Assembly: GCA_035265935.1 (NCBI GenBank)
Contig: DATFOC010000029.1
Span: forward strand, 1-10,650
Length of the DNA: 10,650 nucleotides
From: JACDAN01 sp035265935
GTDB taxonomy: Bacteria; Actinomycetota; Thermoleophilia; Gaiellales; Gaiellaceae
Direction: 5' to 3'
This document shows positions 1 through 6,519 of the stretch, in pieces. The stretch's first letter is position 1. Each line of letters starts with the position of its first letter. The notes below the pieces were generated by a model. It did not search any database. It saw only the letters and a program-made list of their open reading frames with translations, and was not told the origin of the DNA. Made by a program: the position numbers and the translations under genes.

Positions 1-1
1 G

Positions 2-34
2 CTGCTCCGCCAGCTCGGCCTGACCGCAATCTAG
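2..34 (+). CDS. 3' end of a protein gene cut by the window edge
   Basis: The frame starting at base 2 reads LLRQLGLTAI and then TAG. Every codon except GCA ends in G or C, as expected for coding sequence in this genome, and the stop falls just before the tRNA promoter. Only ten residues are visible, so no family can be named. It could be a chance open stretch. Confidence 0.35.
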   Translation: MLRQLGLTAI

Positions 35-47
35 GCGCCGCTAGACT
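20..47 (+). promoter_or_regulatory. Candidate housekeeping promoter of tRNA-Asp
   Basis: CTGACC (20-25) resembles a -35 box and TAGACT (42-47) a -10 box, with a 16-nt spacer. Transcription would begin about 7-8 bases before the tRNA, a usual short leader. Each box matches the sigma-70 consensus at four of six positions or slightly better. The call rests on position and spacing. Confidence 0.4.
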
Positions 48-61
48 GCGTACCTGCGCTA

Positions 62-135
<74 letters not shown>

Positions 136-289
136 TCGAAAACACCCTGCAAATCTCAACTTTTTGTTCCGATTCTGGCGCAAACGACCGCCGGCACGAC
201 CTCCCGCTGTCACCGTTCGACGACCACCACGGTCTCGAGCTCGACGAGGCGACGGACGAGCTGCGGTGTCCGTTTCGGCTCGGCCGAGG

Positions 290-1417
290 TCACGGATCCA
301 GTCGCGCCGCTACCACTGTAATTTCGTCGATGCCGCCAACGACCGTGTCCTCGCCGACATTGGCCTCCTCGTCCACGATCGCTCGTGTCACACGCGCGCG
401 AGCGCCGACATAGCTGTCATGGAGGAGGACGGCGTCTCGAACCTCGGCCCCTTCCTCGACGACGACCCCAGGACCGATTACCGAACGCGCGACGGTTCCG
501 CGGACGTGCGATCCCCCAGCGACGAGGCAGCCGTCGATGGTCGCTGACCCTTCGATCCGCGCGGGCGGCCGCTGCAGGCCCATGGTCAGGATTGGCCACG
601 CGGGATCGTCGAGCGTCAACCGCGGCTCGTCGGCGAGCAGCTCCATGTGCGCCTCCCAGTAGCTGTCGACCGTCCCGACGTCGCGCCAGTATCCGTCGAG
701 CTCGAACGCCCGCGCCGCGCCCTCGGCGACCAGCCGAGGGAGGAGCTCGTCCCCGAAGTCGCGGATGCTGGAGCCGTCTCCCTCCTCGGCGAGCTCGTCG
801 AGAGTTCGCAGCAGACTGCGCGCCTCGTATGCGAAGACCTCCGTCGTGATCACGTCGCTGCCTGGAGCTTCGGGCTTGTACTCAAATTCAGTGACCCGTC
901 CGTCTCCGTCGACGCGAACTACCCCATAGCGCGACGCCTCCTCTTTCGGGACGCTGGTGGTGACCATGGTCACAGCCGCGCCGGAATCGAGGTGATGGGC
1001 GACCACGTCCGAGTAATCCAGCTTGTAGACATGGTCTGCGGAGAGCACGAGCAGCACGTCAGGATCCTGGTCGGCAATCACCTGGCGGTTGCTGTAGATC
1101 GCATCCGCATTCCCTTCGTACCAGCCGCTCTCGGAATCACCGAGGTAGGGATGCAGGATCCGCAGCCCGCCGCGCGTGCGGTCGAGATCCCAGGGCCGTC
1201 CGTTGGCGAGCTGCTTTGTCAATTCGTGCGGCTCGTATTGCTGAATCACCCAGACGTCGCCGATGTCACTGTGGAGGCAATTCGACAGGGGGAAGTCGAT
1301 CAGCCGGTAAGTGCCGGCAAAGGGGAGGGCCGGCTTCGCGCGTTCGTCGGTCAGGGGGCCAAGGCGGCTGCCTTCTCCGCCCGCGAGCACGAGCGCCAGA
1401 ACGCTCGGTCGGTTCAT
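290..1417 (-). CDS. glgC: Glucose-1-phosphate adenylyltransferase (ADP-glucose pyrophosphorylase)
   Basis: Makes ADP-glucose from ATP and glucose-1-phosphate, the committed step of bacterial glycogen synthesis in the cytoplasm. The N-terminal nucleotidyltransferase domain has the pyrophosphorylase signature (LAGGEGSRLGPLT at 11-23, then RAKPALPFAGTYRLIDFPLSNC at 26-47). It also has WYEGNADAIYSN (99-110), LVLSADHVYKLDY (123-135), the sugar-phosphate lysine K181 in FEYKP, and GYWRDVGTVDSYWEAHMEL (242-260). Residues from about 285 on look like the hexapeptide left-handed beta-helix. At 375 residues it is somewhat shorter than the usual 400-430, mostly at the C terminus. Family members usually read WYxGTADA, and here Thr is replaced by Asn. 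The ATG at 1417 sits directly before the conserved N terminus and an in-frame stop lies just upstream. The Shine-Dalgarno is weak (GGCGG). It is separated from the next - strand operon by a strong hairpin, so it has its own promoter. Confidence 0.93.
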   Translation of the reverse strand: MNRPSVLALVLAGGEGSRLGPLTDERAKPALPFAGTYRLIDFPLSNCLHSDIGDVWVIQQYEPHELTKQLANGRPWDLDRTRGGLRILHPYLGDSESGWYEGNADAIYSNRQVIADQDPDVLLVLSADHVYKLDYSDVVAHHLDSGAAVTMVTTSVPKEEASRYGVVRVDGDGRVTEFEYKPEAPGSDVITTEVFAYEARSLLRTLDELAEEGDGSSIRDFGDELLPRLVAEGAARAFELDGYWRDVGTVDSYWEAHMELLADEPRLTLDDPAWPILTMGLQRPPARIEGSATIDGCLVAGGSHVRGTVARSVIGPGVVVEEGAEVRDAVLLHDSYVGARARVTRAIVDEEANVGEDTVVGGIDEITVVAARLDP

Positions 1418-1613
1418 CTCAAGGCCGCCTGATAGGCGTGGTCAGCATCGGCGTCGGGAAACTGATTGCTCAGGGCATGTCGTTCGGTCTTACTCGCGTT
1501 CCCAATGCCTGCTACATCGAACAGCGTTGCCTCCGACGTCTCGCCGCCTCGCATGGCACGGGGCTCAGCAGCCTACGGAAACTTTTGCTCGCCCATGTCG
1601 CAGTGAGAACGCG

Positions 1614-1646
1614 CTAGGCGGGAGCCCGCCATGGGCTCCCGCCTAG
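1614..1646 (-). terminator. Perfect 14-bp hairpin ending the YqjDE/DUF3618 operon
   Basis: CTAGGCGGGAGCCC (1614-1627) is exactly complementary to GGGCTCCCGCCTAG (1633-1646), with a 5-nt loop GCCAT. The hairpin begins 8 bases past the TAG of the last operon gene (1654-1656) and precedes the glgC leader. No strong U-tract follows on the - strand, which is common for hairpin terminators in high-GC actinobacteria. The position and perfect pairing make terminator the best reading. Confidence 0.8.
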
Positions 1647-1653
1647 CTCGGTG

Positions 1654-1932
1654 CTACAGGCGGTCGTCGTCTCTGTCGCGGTGGTCGCTGCCGCTCTTCG
1701 CCAGGCCTCGGCTGACCATGTAGCCAATCGCTACAGCCGCCACCAGCGTCCACGCACGAGGTGCGTCGAAGTTGTCCGCCTGCTGTGCGGCCACGAGCAG
1801 CGCAGCAATCACTCCGACCATCGCCCAGAACTCGGTCGTCAGGAATGAGACCTTCGTCTCCTCGCGTCGGGCCGTCGTCGGCCGAGACGTCGCGAAGCGG
1901 CGATCGTCAGTCGTTGTGTCGCGTGTTGCCAT
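1654..1932 (-). CDS. Small membrane protein with two transmembrane helices
   Basis: 92 residues. The N terminus (1-35) is polar and charged. Two hydrophobic segments follow at about 36-51 and 60-77, joined by a short QQADNFDAPRAW linker, and the tail is rich in Asp and Arg. This hairpin topology suggests an inner-membrane protein with both ends on the same side. The start is well supported: AAGGAGGGG lies at proper distance before ATG 1932, 26 bases after the DUF3618 stop. It is the last gene of a four-gene operon whose other members are also membrane-anchored, so a shared role at the envelope is likely. No defined family or biochemical function is recognised. Confidence 0.85.
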   Translation of the reverse strand: MATRDTTTDDRRFATSRPTTARREETKVSFLTTEFWAMVGVIAALLVAAQQADNFDAPRAWTLVAAVAIGYMVSRGLAKSGSDHRDRDDDRL

Positions 1933-1958
1933 GTTGAACCCCTCCTTGTCGTGTCTGG

Positions 1959-2579
1959 CTAGGCCGCGCCGGTCCCGGTCGACGTCGGCTCCGGCTGCTT
2001 GACGTTGTCCTGGAGCGTCTCGCTCAGTTCCTGGCGCTGCTGGCTGGCCGAGTCGGACGCCGCGCTCGCGGCATCCTCAGCGACCTGCTTGCCGCGCTCG
2101 AGTGCCTCGCTCCCGGTCTCCTTGACCGTGTCCTTGACTCGCTCGGCCATCTCACCGATGTGCTCGTCCTCCATCTGCGTGGAGGGGACGAGCAGCCCCA
2201 CGAGCAGGCCGGCAGCGCCGCCGGCGACCACCAGGCCAACCGGACTCTGCTTCGACACGCCCACCTTACGGGCGCCGTCGGCAACCTGGTGCGTGTCCGG
2301 GACGGCGCCAGTGATCGTCGAGACGACGCGATCTGCGCCGCCGACCACCGCGTCCTTCCCGGAACCGACCGCACCGAAGATCGCGTTCTTCTTCCTCGAG
2401 ACGGACTCGGACATACGGCCCTTGACATCGGCCTTGTGCCCGAGCGCACCCATCGTGTCCCCGATCTGCGACCGGGTGTAGTCGATGTCGGCCCGGATTT
2501 CGTCGGCCGGCCGAGCGTCGCCCAGCTGGGCTCGCGTCTCGTCTAGTTGCTGTCTGATCCGATTTGTGTCTTCGCCCAC
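1959..2579 (-). CDS. DUF3618-domain membrane-anchored protein
   Basis: 206 residues. The N terminus holds two related helices, RIRQQLDETRAQLGD (8-22) and EIRADIDYTRSQIGDTMGALGHKAD (27-51); the second matches the DUF3618 signature as I know it. A glycine/alanine/valine-rich hydrophobic segment at about 113-131 could be a single membrane anchor. The tail (140-195) is an alanine-, lysine- and glutamate-rich amphipathic stretch reminiscent of LEA-like or apolipoprotein-like helices. The GTG start at 2579 is chosen because AAGGAGGA lies 7 bases upstream. The gene overlaps the end of the upstream gene by 37 bases, suggesting translational coupling. DUF3618 proteins commonly sit beside holin-superfamily proteins in Actinobacteria. 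The molecular role is unknown, and envelope or stress adaptation is an inference. Confidence 0.9.
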   Translation of the reverse strand: MGEDTNRIRQQLDETRAQLGDARPADEIRADIDYTRSQIGDTMGALGHKADVKGRMSESVSRKKNAIFGAVGSGKDAVVGGADRVVSTITGAVPDTHQVADGARKVGVSKQSPVGLVVAGGAAGLLVGLLVPSTQMEDEHIGEMAERVKDTVKETGSEALERGKQVAEDAASAASDSASQQRQELSETLQDNVKQPEPTSTGTGAA

Positions 2580-3043
2580 TGGACGTCCTCCTTGACTGAA
2601 TTGACGGTATGTTCGGGAACAAGCGGTCCTGCTTCCTGCACGCGGTTCTTGCCGACTGAGAAGAGGACGGCGGCGACTACCGCGTAGGCGGCACCAACCA
2701 GCAGGGCCGCGAGCCAGTTCGGCATCACACCGTCGAGGGCCAGAATCAGGAACGCCGTAAGCGCACCGCCCGCCAGCAAGGCGATTCCGCCCGCCACGCC
2801 GATCAGACCCGCCCCTGCGCCTGCCTTCTTTCCCTTCTCGCTCATCTCTACCTTCGCCAGCTGCAGCTCCTGGCGGGCGAGGGTCAGAACGCCTTCGCCT
2901 ACGCGAGTCGCCTCGGCGCGAGCGAAATCGAGCTCCTGCTTTACGAGCGTCCTCGTCTCCTGCGCGAGCTGCCGAACCAGGTCGGCGGTCGATTCGTCGC
3001 GCAGATCCTCCTGCCGCGTGTCGCTATTGACGGGACTGGTCAT
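2543..3043 (-). CDS. Phage-holin-superfamily (PF07332-type, YqjE-like) membrane protein
   Basis: 166 residues from ATG 3043. The N-terminal amphipathic part repeats a short helix motif, TLVKQELDFARAEATRVGEG (32-51) followed by TLARQELQLAKVEMSEKGKK (54-73). Two hydrophobic helices (about 78-103 and 110-131) are separated by a proline-containing turn (VMPNW). The C terminus ends in TVNSVKEDVQWAKTQ, typical of this family. Despite the family name these chromosomal proteins are not shown to be lysis holins. The E. coli relative YqjE is a stress-associated membrane protein. The open frame extends to 3124, but 3043 has an AAAGGCGAG ribosome site and the family N terminus. It overlaps the preceding gene by 20 bases and the following one by 37. 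Confidence 0.9.
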   Translation of the reverse strand: MTSPVNSDTRQEDLRDESTADLVRQLAQETRTLVKQELDFARAEATRVGEGVLTLARQELQLAKVEMSEKGKKAGAGAGLIGVAGGIALLAGGALTAFLILALDGVMPNWLAALLVGAAYAVVAAVLFSVGKNRVQEAGPLVPEHTVNSVKEDVQWAKTQIGSDSN

Positions 3044-3581
3044 CGAACTCGCCTTTCTGGAGTCCGGACGCCGGCGACAGCTCCGCCTGCGCATAACGAT
3101 CGTTTTGCTCGGTGGCGCCGTCACCAGTGTTGGAAACCTTGATGAACCGGGCCACGAGGAACCCGAGCGTTGCTCCGCCCATCACGGCGACCCAAGGCCG
3201 CCGCCGCGCGAACTGCTCAGCGTCGCGGAGAATCCGGTCGCCGTCCGCCTCTGTGAGGTACCGGCCTAGCCGCTCGACAGAGTGGGCAGCCCGCTCGGCG
3301 TACTGCGCGTTTCCGATCTTGCCCTGCTGGCGAAGCTGATCGCCGACTCGACGGAGCGCCTCCGCCGTCGTCGTTACCTCCTCGCCGGCCTCCGTGGAAC
3401 GATCATCAAGCTGGCGGCGAATTCCCTCCCCCGCCTGGGTGCGAAGCTCCTGTGCCTTCTGACCCATCTGTTGGCGGACTTCGCCGCCGGTCTCCTGCAC
3501 CTTCTGCATCGCTTGCTCCGTCGTCGACTGCTCCTTCTGGCCGTCGGCGGGAGCGTGGCGCTCGTGCGTGATCTCGGTCAT
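3024..3581 (-). CDS. YqjD/ElaB-like coiled-coil protein with C-terminal membrane anchor
   Basis: 185 residues from ATG 3581. The first 115 residues are hydrophilic, rich in Gln, Glu and Arg with heptad-like spacing. The sequence then becomes FARRRPWVAVMGGATLGFLV (124-143) and continues ARFIKVS, a single hydrophobic segment after a basic patch. That layout (helical region, R-PW, glycine-rich membrane helix) recalls the YqjD/ElaB (DUF883) family, where the anchor tethers the protein, and sometimes ribosomes, to the inner membrane. The resemblance is architectural and homology is not demonstrated. The frame opens further to 3707, but 3581 follows GAGGAGAGGGG and lies downstream of a good promoter, while the upstream extension reads like untranslated leader. 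First gene of the operon. Confidence 0.85.
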   Translation of the reverse strand: MTEITHERHAPADGQKEQSTTEQAMQKVQETGGEVRQQMGQKAQELRTQAGEGIRRQLDDRSTEAGEEVTTTAEALRRVGDQLRQQGKIGNAQYAERAAHSVERLGRYLTEADGDRILRDAEQFARRRPWVAVMGGATLGFLVARFIKVSNTGDGATEQNDRYAQAELSPASGLQKGEFDDQSRQ

Positions 3582-3616
3582 GACCCCTCTCCTCGTCGTT
3601 GGGTAGTCGGCGGCAG

Positions 3617-3641
3617 GTACCCGCATCGATCCCTTGGAAAC
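3617..3641 (-). promoter_or_regulatory. Candidate stress-sigma (SigB/SigF-type) promoter
   Basis: On the - strand GTTT (3638-3641) is followed after 15 bases by GGGTAC (3617-3622). This closely fits the SigB/SigF consensus of Gram-positive bacteria (GTTT, 13-17 nt, GGGTAT). The -10 element lies 36 bases before the start codon at 3581, leaving a leader that carries the strong ribosome site. It would drive the four-gene membrane-protein operon. Confidence 0.6.
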
Positions 3642-3796
3642 GCGGATGAGCAAACCGAAACAAAGCCGGCCCGGGTGCGGCGGCTGCACGCGCTCCGAGG
3701 GCAGCACTAACGACCAGCGGAAACCACGAATGCGGGGGAGAGGATGAGGGGCCGCGCTCGCTGGGGTCTAAGGCGGCAGCGGCCCCTCTCTGGAAC

Positions 3797-3834
3797 GTAG
3801 GAGCACCCGACCCCGGGCAGCGGCGCGCTCCTAC
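3797..3834. repeat. 8-bp inverted repeat in the divergent intergenic region
   Basis: GTAGGAGC (3797-3804) and GCTCCTAC (3827-3834) are perfectly complementary and flank a 22-base GC-rich loop containing CCCGGG. Neither strand shows a following U-tract. It may be an operator or leader structure between the two divergent operons, and no factor can be assigned. Confidence 0.35.
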
Positions 3835-4185
3835 AACGATGAAGATACCCCTCTCCCTTCTGAGGTGACCCCGTCCGTCCTCGTGCTCGAGCTCCGGGTG
3901 AAGGCCATCCGGTTCTCCCGTCTCCGGCTGCGAGTTAACGGCCCTTCGATTCCCGTGTTTGGGGATCCATATGCTGACGGACGGTCCGCTCACAACGAGT
4001 GGTATAGAACTGCCTGCGCTGGGAACAGCGGCGGTGCGGCGGGGTCGGCACCGACCGAGGTTCGGGGTCCGTGAGTCCTTGCCGCACCCCCAGCAGGTCG
4101 CCCACGGCCAAGGCGTTCGCACGCGGGCAGCGGGGGATCTGTGCAGAGGAGCCGGCAACGGTTTAGGCCGAATCACGGAGGGAAG

Positions 4186-4569
4186 ATGCCCCAGGAAATG
4201 GAGCGGCTGATGGAGGAGCGGATTGCCCGGAACCAGGCGACCTTCCGCGCGGCCAACGAGCGTATAGGCGCGGCGGCGGGCGTCTACGACGTCGCCACGC
4301 CAGTGCCGTTTATCTGCGAGTGCGCCGATCCGACCTGCACTGAGGTTGTACCCCTGGAGCTCGATCAGTACGAGGAGATTCGCTCGGATTCCCGTCGCTT
4401 CTTGAACGTGCCCGGTCACCAGACGGCAGCGCAAGGGCTGAGCGTCGTAGTGGAAGAACGGAACGGCTACGTCATCGTGGAGAAGATGGGCCATGCCGGC
4501 GAGACCGCAGAGGCCCTCGACGAGAGAGACGCAGCTGAAGACCTTGCCCAGGCTGCTTCCGAGGAGTAG
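4186..4569 (+). CDS. CEC-x4-C motif protein, first tandem paralogue
   Basis: 127 residues from ATG 4186, preceded by GGAGGGA. The frame is open from 4141, but only 4186 has a ribosome site. The core is a helix (ARNQATFRAANERI), then FICECADPTCTEVV with three cysteines spaced C-x-C-x4-C, then YEEIR, FLNVPGH and YVIVEK, and finally an acidic helical tail. The next gene has the same landmarks in the same order. The cysteine trio suggests a metal or redox site, but no fourth cysteine is present; the His of VPGH could complete a Cys3His site. I do not recognise a characterised function. It is the first gene of a three-gene operon, and its final codons (GAGGAG) serve as ribosome site of gene two. 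Confidence 0.88.
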   Translation: MPQEMERLMEERIARNQATFRAANERIGAAAGVYDVATPVPFICECADPTCTEVVPLELDQYEEIRSDSRRFLNVPGHQTAAQGLSVVVEERNGYVIVEKMGHAGETAEALDERDAAEDLAQAASEE

Positions 4570-4575
4570 CGCCCT

Positions 4576-4905
4576 ATGGAGGAACGCGAGCGACGTATTG
4601 GGCTAAACGAAGCGGTCTTCCGTGAAGCGAACGAGCGGATTCGGGACGTCAACGAGACGTTCGCCACGCTGACCGACGAGCTCATGTTGGTCTGCGAGTG
4701 CGGCCACGGCACGTGCGCCGAGCAAATTTCGATGAAGCCGGGCGAGTATGAGGCGCTCCGCGCCCAGCCTGCGGATTTCGCGATCGTGCCGGGCCACGAG
4801 ATACCCGACGTAGAAGAGGTCATCGCGCGGAGCGAGGCATACGTGATTGTCAGAAAAAACGCAGGCATCCCCCGGCGCGTCGCCGAGGTGACCGACCCCC
4901 GGTGA
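4576..4905 (+). CDS. CEC-x4-C motif protein, second tandem paralogue
   Basis: 109 residues. It aligns with its upstream neighbour along nearly its whole length: MEERE, NEAVFREANERI, LVCECGHGTCAE (C-x-C-x4-C), YEALR, FAIVPGHE, and YVIVRK near the end. It lacks the long acidic tail of the first copy. ATG 4576 is only 6 bases after the previous stop, and GAGGAG at 4561-4566 inside the previous gene gives a 9-base spacing, so the two are translationally coupled. Cys residues and the conserved VPGH histidine are candidates for metal binding (inference). Function unknown. Diverged sequence between the copies argues for an old duplication. Confidence 0.9.
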   Translation: MEERERRIGLNEAVFREANERIRDVNETFATLTDELMLVCECGHGTCAEQISMKPGEYEALRAQPADFAIVPGHEIPDVEEVIARSEAYVIVRKNAGIPRRVAEVTDPR

Positions 4906-4914
4906 AAGGGAGGG

Positions 4915-5439
4915 ATGGCCCGTCAACCGGATCGGTTTCTCGAGATCTATCTCGCTGACCACCTCGCCGCTGCGGCCGCAGGGTTAGCGCTTGTACGCCG
5001 GGCGGCACGGAGCAATACGGGCACTCGCACCGGGGACACTCTGCGACGGTTGACTTTCGAGATCGATGAGGACAGGCACACGCTTCGCCGACTTGTGACC
5101 GATCTCGGCTTTACCGGCTCCAAGCCCAAGGAGGTCGTCGCGTGGGCTGCCGAGAAGGTGGGGCGCCTGAAACGGAACGGCCAGCTACGTGGCTATTCAC
5201 CGCTTAGTCGCGTGCTCGAGCTCGAAGCGCTGTCGGTTGGCATCGCAGGCAAGCTGGCGCTCTGGGAGACCTTGGAACGCGTACCGGATCCTGGCCGGCG
5301 TCTCCGGGCATTCGAGCTGCACCACTTGATCGAGCGAGCTCTACGGCAGCGAGAAGAGGTGGAGCAACTTCGCCTCGAGGCTATCCATCAGGCATTCGCA
5401 GGAGGGATCAGTGGGGCAAGGTCGGGAGCGACGTCTTGA
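4915..5439 (+). CDS. All-helical protein, possibly ferritin-like, third gene of the CEC operon
   Basis: 174 residues, predicted almost wholly helical. It opens with RFLEIYLADHLAAAAAGLAL, followed by FEIDEDRHTLRRLVTDLGF (about 48-66), AWAAEKVGRLKRNGQLRGYSPLSR, LELEALSVGIAGKLALWETL and a last helix with LHHLIERALRQREEVEQLR. The EIDEDRH, ELEAL and LHHLIERA segments place acidic and histidine residues as in ferritin-like four-helix bundles. A complete di-iron ligand set is not evident, so the fold is a suggestion only. The start has GGGAGGG directly before ATG, too close to be ideal; AAAGG at 4905-4909 gives a better spacing. It lies 9 bases after the second paralogue. Confidence 0.87.
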   Translation: MARQPDRFLEIYLADHLAAAAAGLALVRRAARSNTGTRTGDTLRRLTFEIDEDRHTLRRLVTDLGFTGSKPKEVVAWAAEKVGRLKRNGQLRGYSPLSRVLELEALSVGIAGKLALWETLERVPDPGRRLRAFELHHLIERALRQREEVEQLRLEAIHQAFAGGISGARSGATS

Positions 5440-5635
5440 CGAGGCCGCGCTCAGGATTCCTGGGCTTCACAGTTCGGGGTTGGCCATTCACGACTCGATG
5501 TCGTCCGTGACGACGAGGCGCCTCGCTGCAATTCTCGACGTCGACGGCGCTGAGCCTATCGCGGCTCCGAGACACTTGTTTGACGCTACTAGGCGAGATG
5601 CGGCCCTTAGGCCGCTTGGCGATTGGCAGACCTAG
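5411..5635 (+). CDS. Doubtful 74-residue ORF overlapping the end of the helical protein gene
   Basis: GTG 5411 is preceded by AGGAGGG at 5400-5406, an excellent ribosome site at 4-base spacing. The frame runs to a stop overlapping the convergent hydrolase gene by 4 bases. About two thirds of the codons end in G or C, less than in neighbouring genes. No domain, signal or membrane segment is seen. It could be a translationally coupled small gene, or non-coding sequence with a chance ribosome site. A 6-bp hairpin lies inside its 3' part. Confidence 0.25.
   Translation: MGQGRERRLDEAALRIPGLHSSGLAIHDSMSSVTTRRLAAILDVDGAEPIAAPRHLFDATRRDAALRPLGDWQT
5600..5615. terminator. Small hairpin between convergent genes
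   Basis: GCGGCC (5600-5605) pairs with GGCCGC (5610-5615) around a CTTA loop. It sits between the + operon ending at 5439 and the - hydrolase ending at 5632, where a bidirectional terminator would be expected. The stem is short and no U-tract follows, so the call is weak. Confidence 0.3.
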
Positions 5636-6228
5636 GGAAGCTTCGCCAAGAATGATCGGAGGTCAGGAATGACTGCCTCATCTATGCCATGACCACTGTA
5701 CGTCTCTAGGTAGAGCACGGTCGCGCCCGCGCGCGCAAGGACGTCCCGCGCGTGTCGGGCAACACTGACCGGGACCGACTCGTCGGCGCGTCCGTGGGCA
5801 ATCGCGATTGGCGGCAGCGGTCGTTCCAGGTCTGGCGGTAGATCGTTGCGGAACCCGCCCGCAAGCGCGATGACCCCTGCTGGTCGCTGGTAGCGGGGGC
5901 CGAGCCCGACGGCGTACGCGACGTTCGCGCCCTGCGACAAACCCCCGAACACGATGCGCTCGCGCGCGTGAGGCACTCCTTCCAGCCACTCGATCAGCGC
6001 GCCGAGCTGCTTCTCCTCCGGATCTGAGCTACCGCGATTGAACCACGACCGGCGACCGCCTTCCCCGGGATGCGGGGCCCGCGGCAGGTAGCCATGGAAG
6101 CGGCGTTCGGGGTCGATCTTGTTCAGAAACGCGACGAAGTCGGCTGGAGCTCCGGAATAGCCGTGGAAAAAGACCAGCGCTCCGACGGAGTCGCCCGCCG
6201 GAGGCCGATCGATGTGCTGAAGCGTCAC
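5632..6228 (-). CDS. Alpha/beta hydrolase of the phospholipase/carboxylesterase family
   Basis: Predicted small cytoplasmic serine esterase, 198 residues from GTG 6228. The oxyanion segment is LVFFHGYSG (18-26), the nucleophile elbow GGLSQGANV gives Ser98 (G-L-S-Q-G), Asp149 lies in HGRADESVP and His180 in YSGHGID. Spacing and length fit the compact phospholipase/carboxylesterase group, which usually begins with a short strand right before the HG segment, as VTLQHIDRPPAG does here. Natural substrate unknown; short-chain esters or lysophospholipids are usual for the family. The open frame continues to 6483, and GTG 6303 has a better ribosome site (GAGAGGG), so a start 25 residues earlier cannot be excluded. 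The far upstream part reads as non-coding. Apparently monocistronic. Confidence 0.88.
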   Translation of the reverse strand: MTLQHIDRPPAGDSVGALVFFHGYSGAPADFVAFLNKIDPERRFHGYLPRAPHPGEGGRRSWFNRGSSDPEEKQLGALIEWLEGVPHARERIVFGGLSQGANVAYAVGLGPRYQRPAGVIALAGGFRNDLPPDLERPLPPIAIAHGRADESVPVSVARHARDVLARAGATVLYLETYSGHGIDEAVIPDLRSFLAKLP

Positions 6229-6519
6229 CTGAGGCGGTCGCCTTCCGGGGTGGTCAAACGCACCCGGCGAGTCTAAGCCGCGCCGCACCGGCACCGTACA
6301 CACTCGTTCTGCCCTCTCGATCTCAGCTATTAGCGTGTGAGAGACCGCGCTGGCAACAACGACGGGGCGAGGGCTACCCCGCCGAACTGGTGGCTGACAC
6401 CCGGGCTCGGTAAGCGACCTTGCGCTGCCGCTCCCCGGCCGGCGGGATGGGGCAGGGCGGCGCGCCGAACGCCTCGACGGCAAGCCGGTCGCAAGGCGGA
6501 AGGAGGTCTACCCTCGGGG

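Larger units (their letters stand above)
3582..4185. other. 604-bp divergent intergenic region
   Basis: This gap separates the - strand operon (start 3581) from the + strand operon (start 4186). It holds the stress-sigma-like promoter near its left end and the inverted repeat at 3797-3834. A + frame from GTG 3865 to 4074 has G or C at the third position in its first 22 codons, but it lacks a ribosome site and loses the bias afterwards, so I do not call it a gene. No clear sigma-70 promoter for the + operon was identified. Confidence 0.5.

Noticed and set aside
279..288. CTCGGCCGAG palindrome before the glgC stop as terminator
   Set aside because: It has no loop and no U-tract, and such short GC palindromes occur by chance in this composition.
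647..1432. 261-residue + ORF
   Set aside because: Antisense shadow of glgC in a frame without stops, as is usual in high-GC DNA. The - strand carries all catalytic motifs.
1999..2481. 160-residue + ORF
   Set aside because: Serine/threonine-rich shadow of the DUF3618 gene.
2543..3043. Phage holin implying a prophage
   Set aside because: PF07332-type proteins are ordinary chromosomal membrane proteins, and no other phage gene is present.
3865..4074. 69-codon + ORF in the divergent gap
   Set aside because: Good third-position bias only in the first 22 codons, no ribosome site and no recognisable product. Kept as a remark under the intergenic region.
3406..4494. 362-residue - ORF across the divergent gap
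   Set aside because: It overlaps supported genes at both ends in other frames, and its product is low-complexity Arg/Pro/Ser without a ribosome site.
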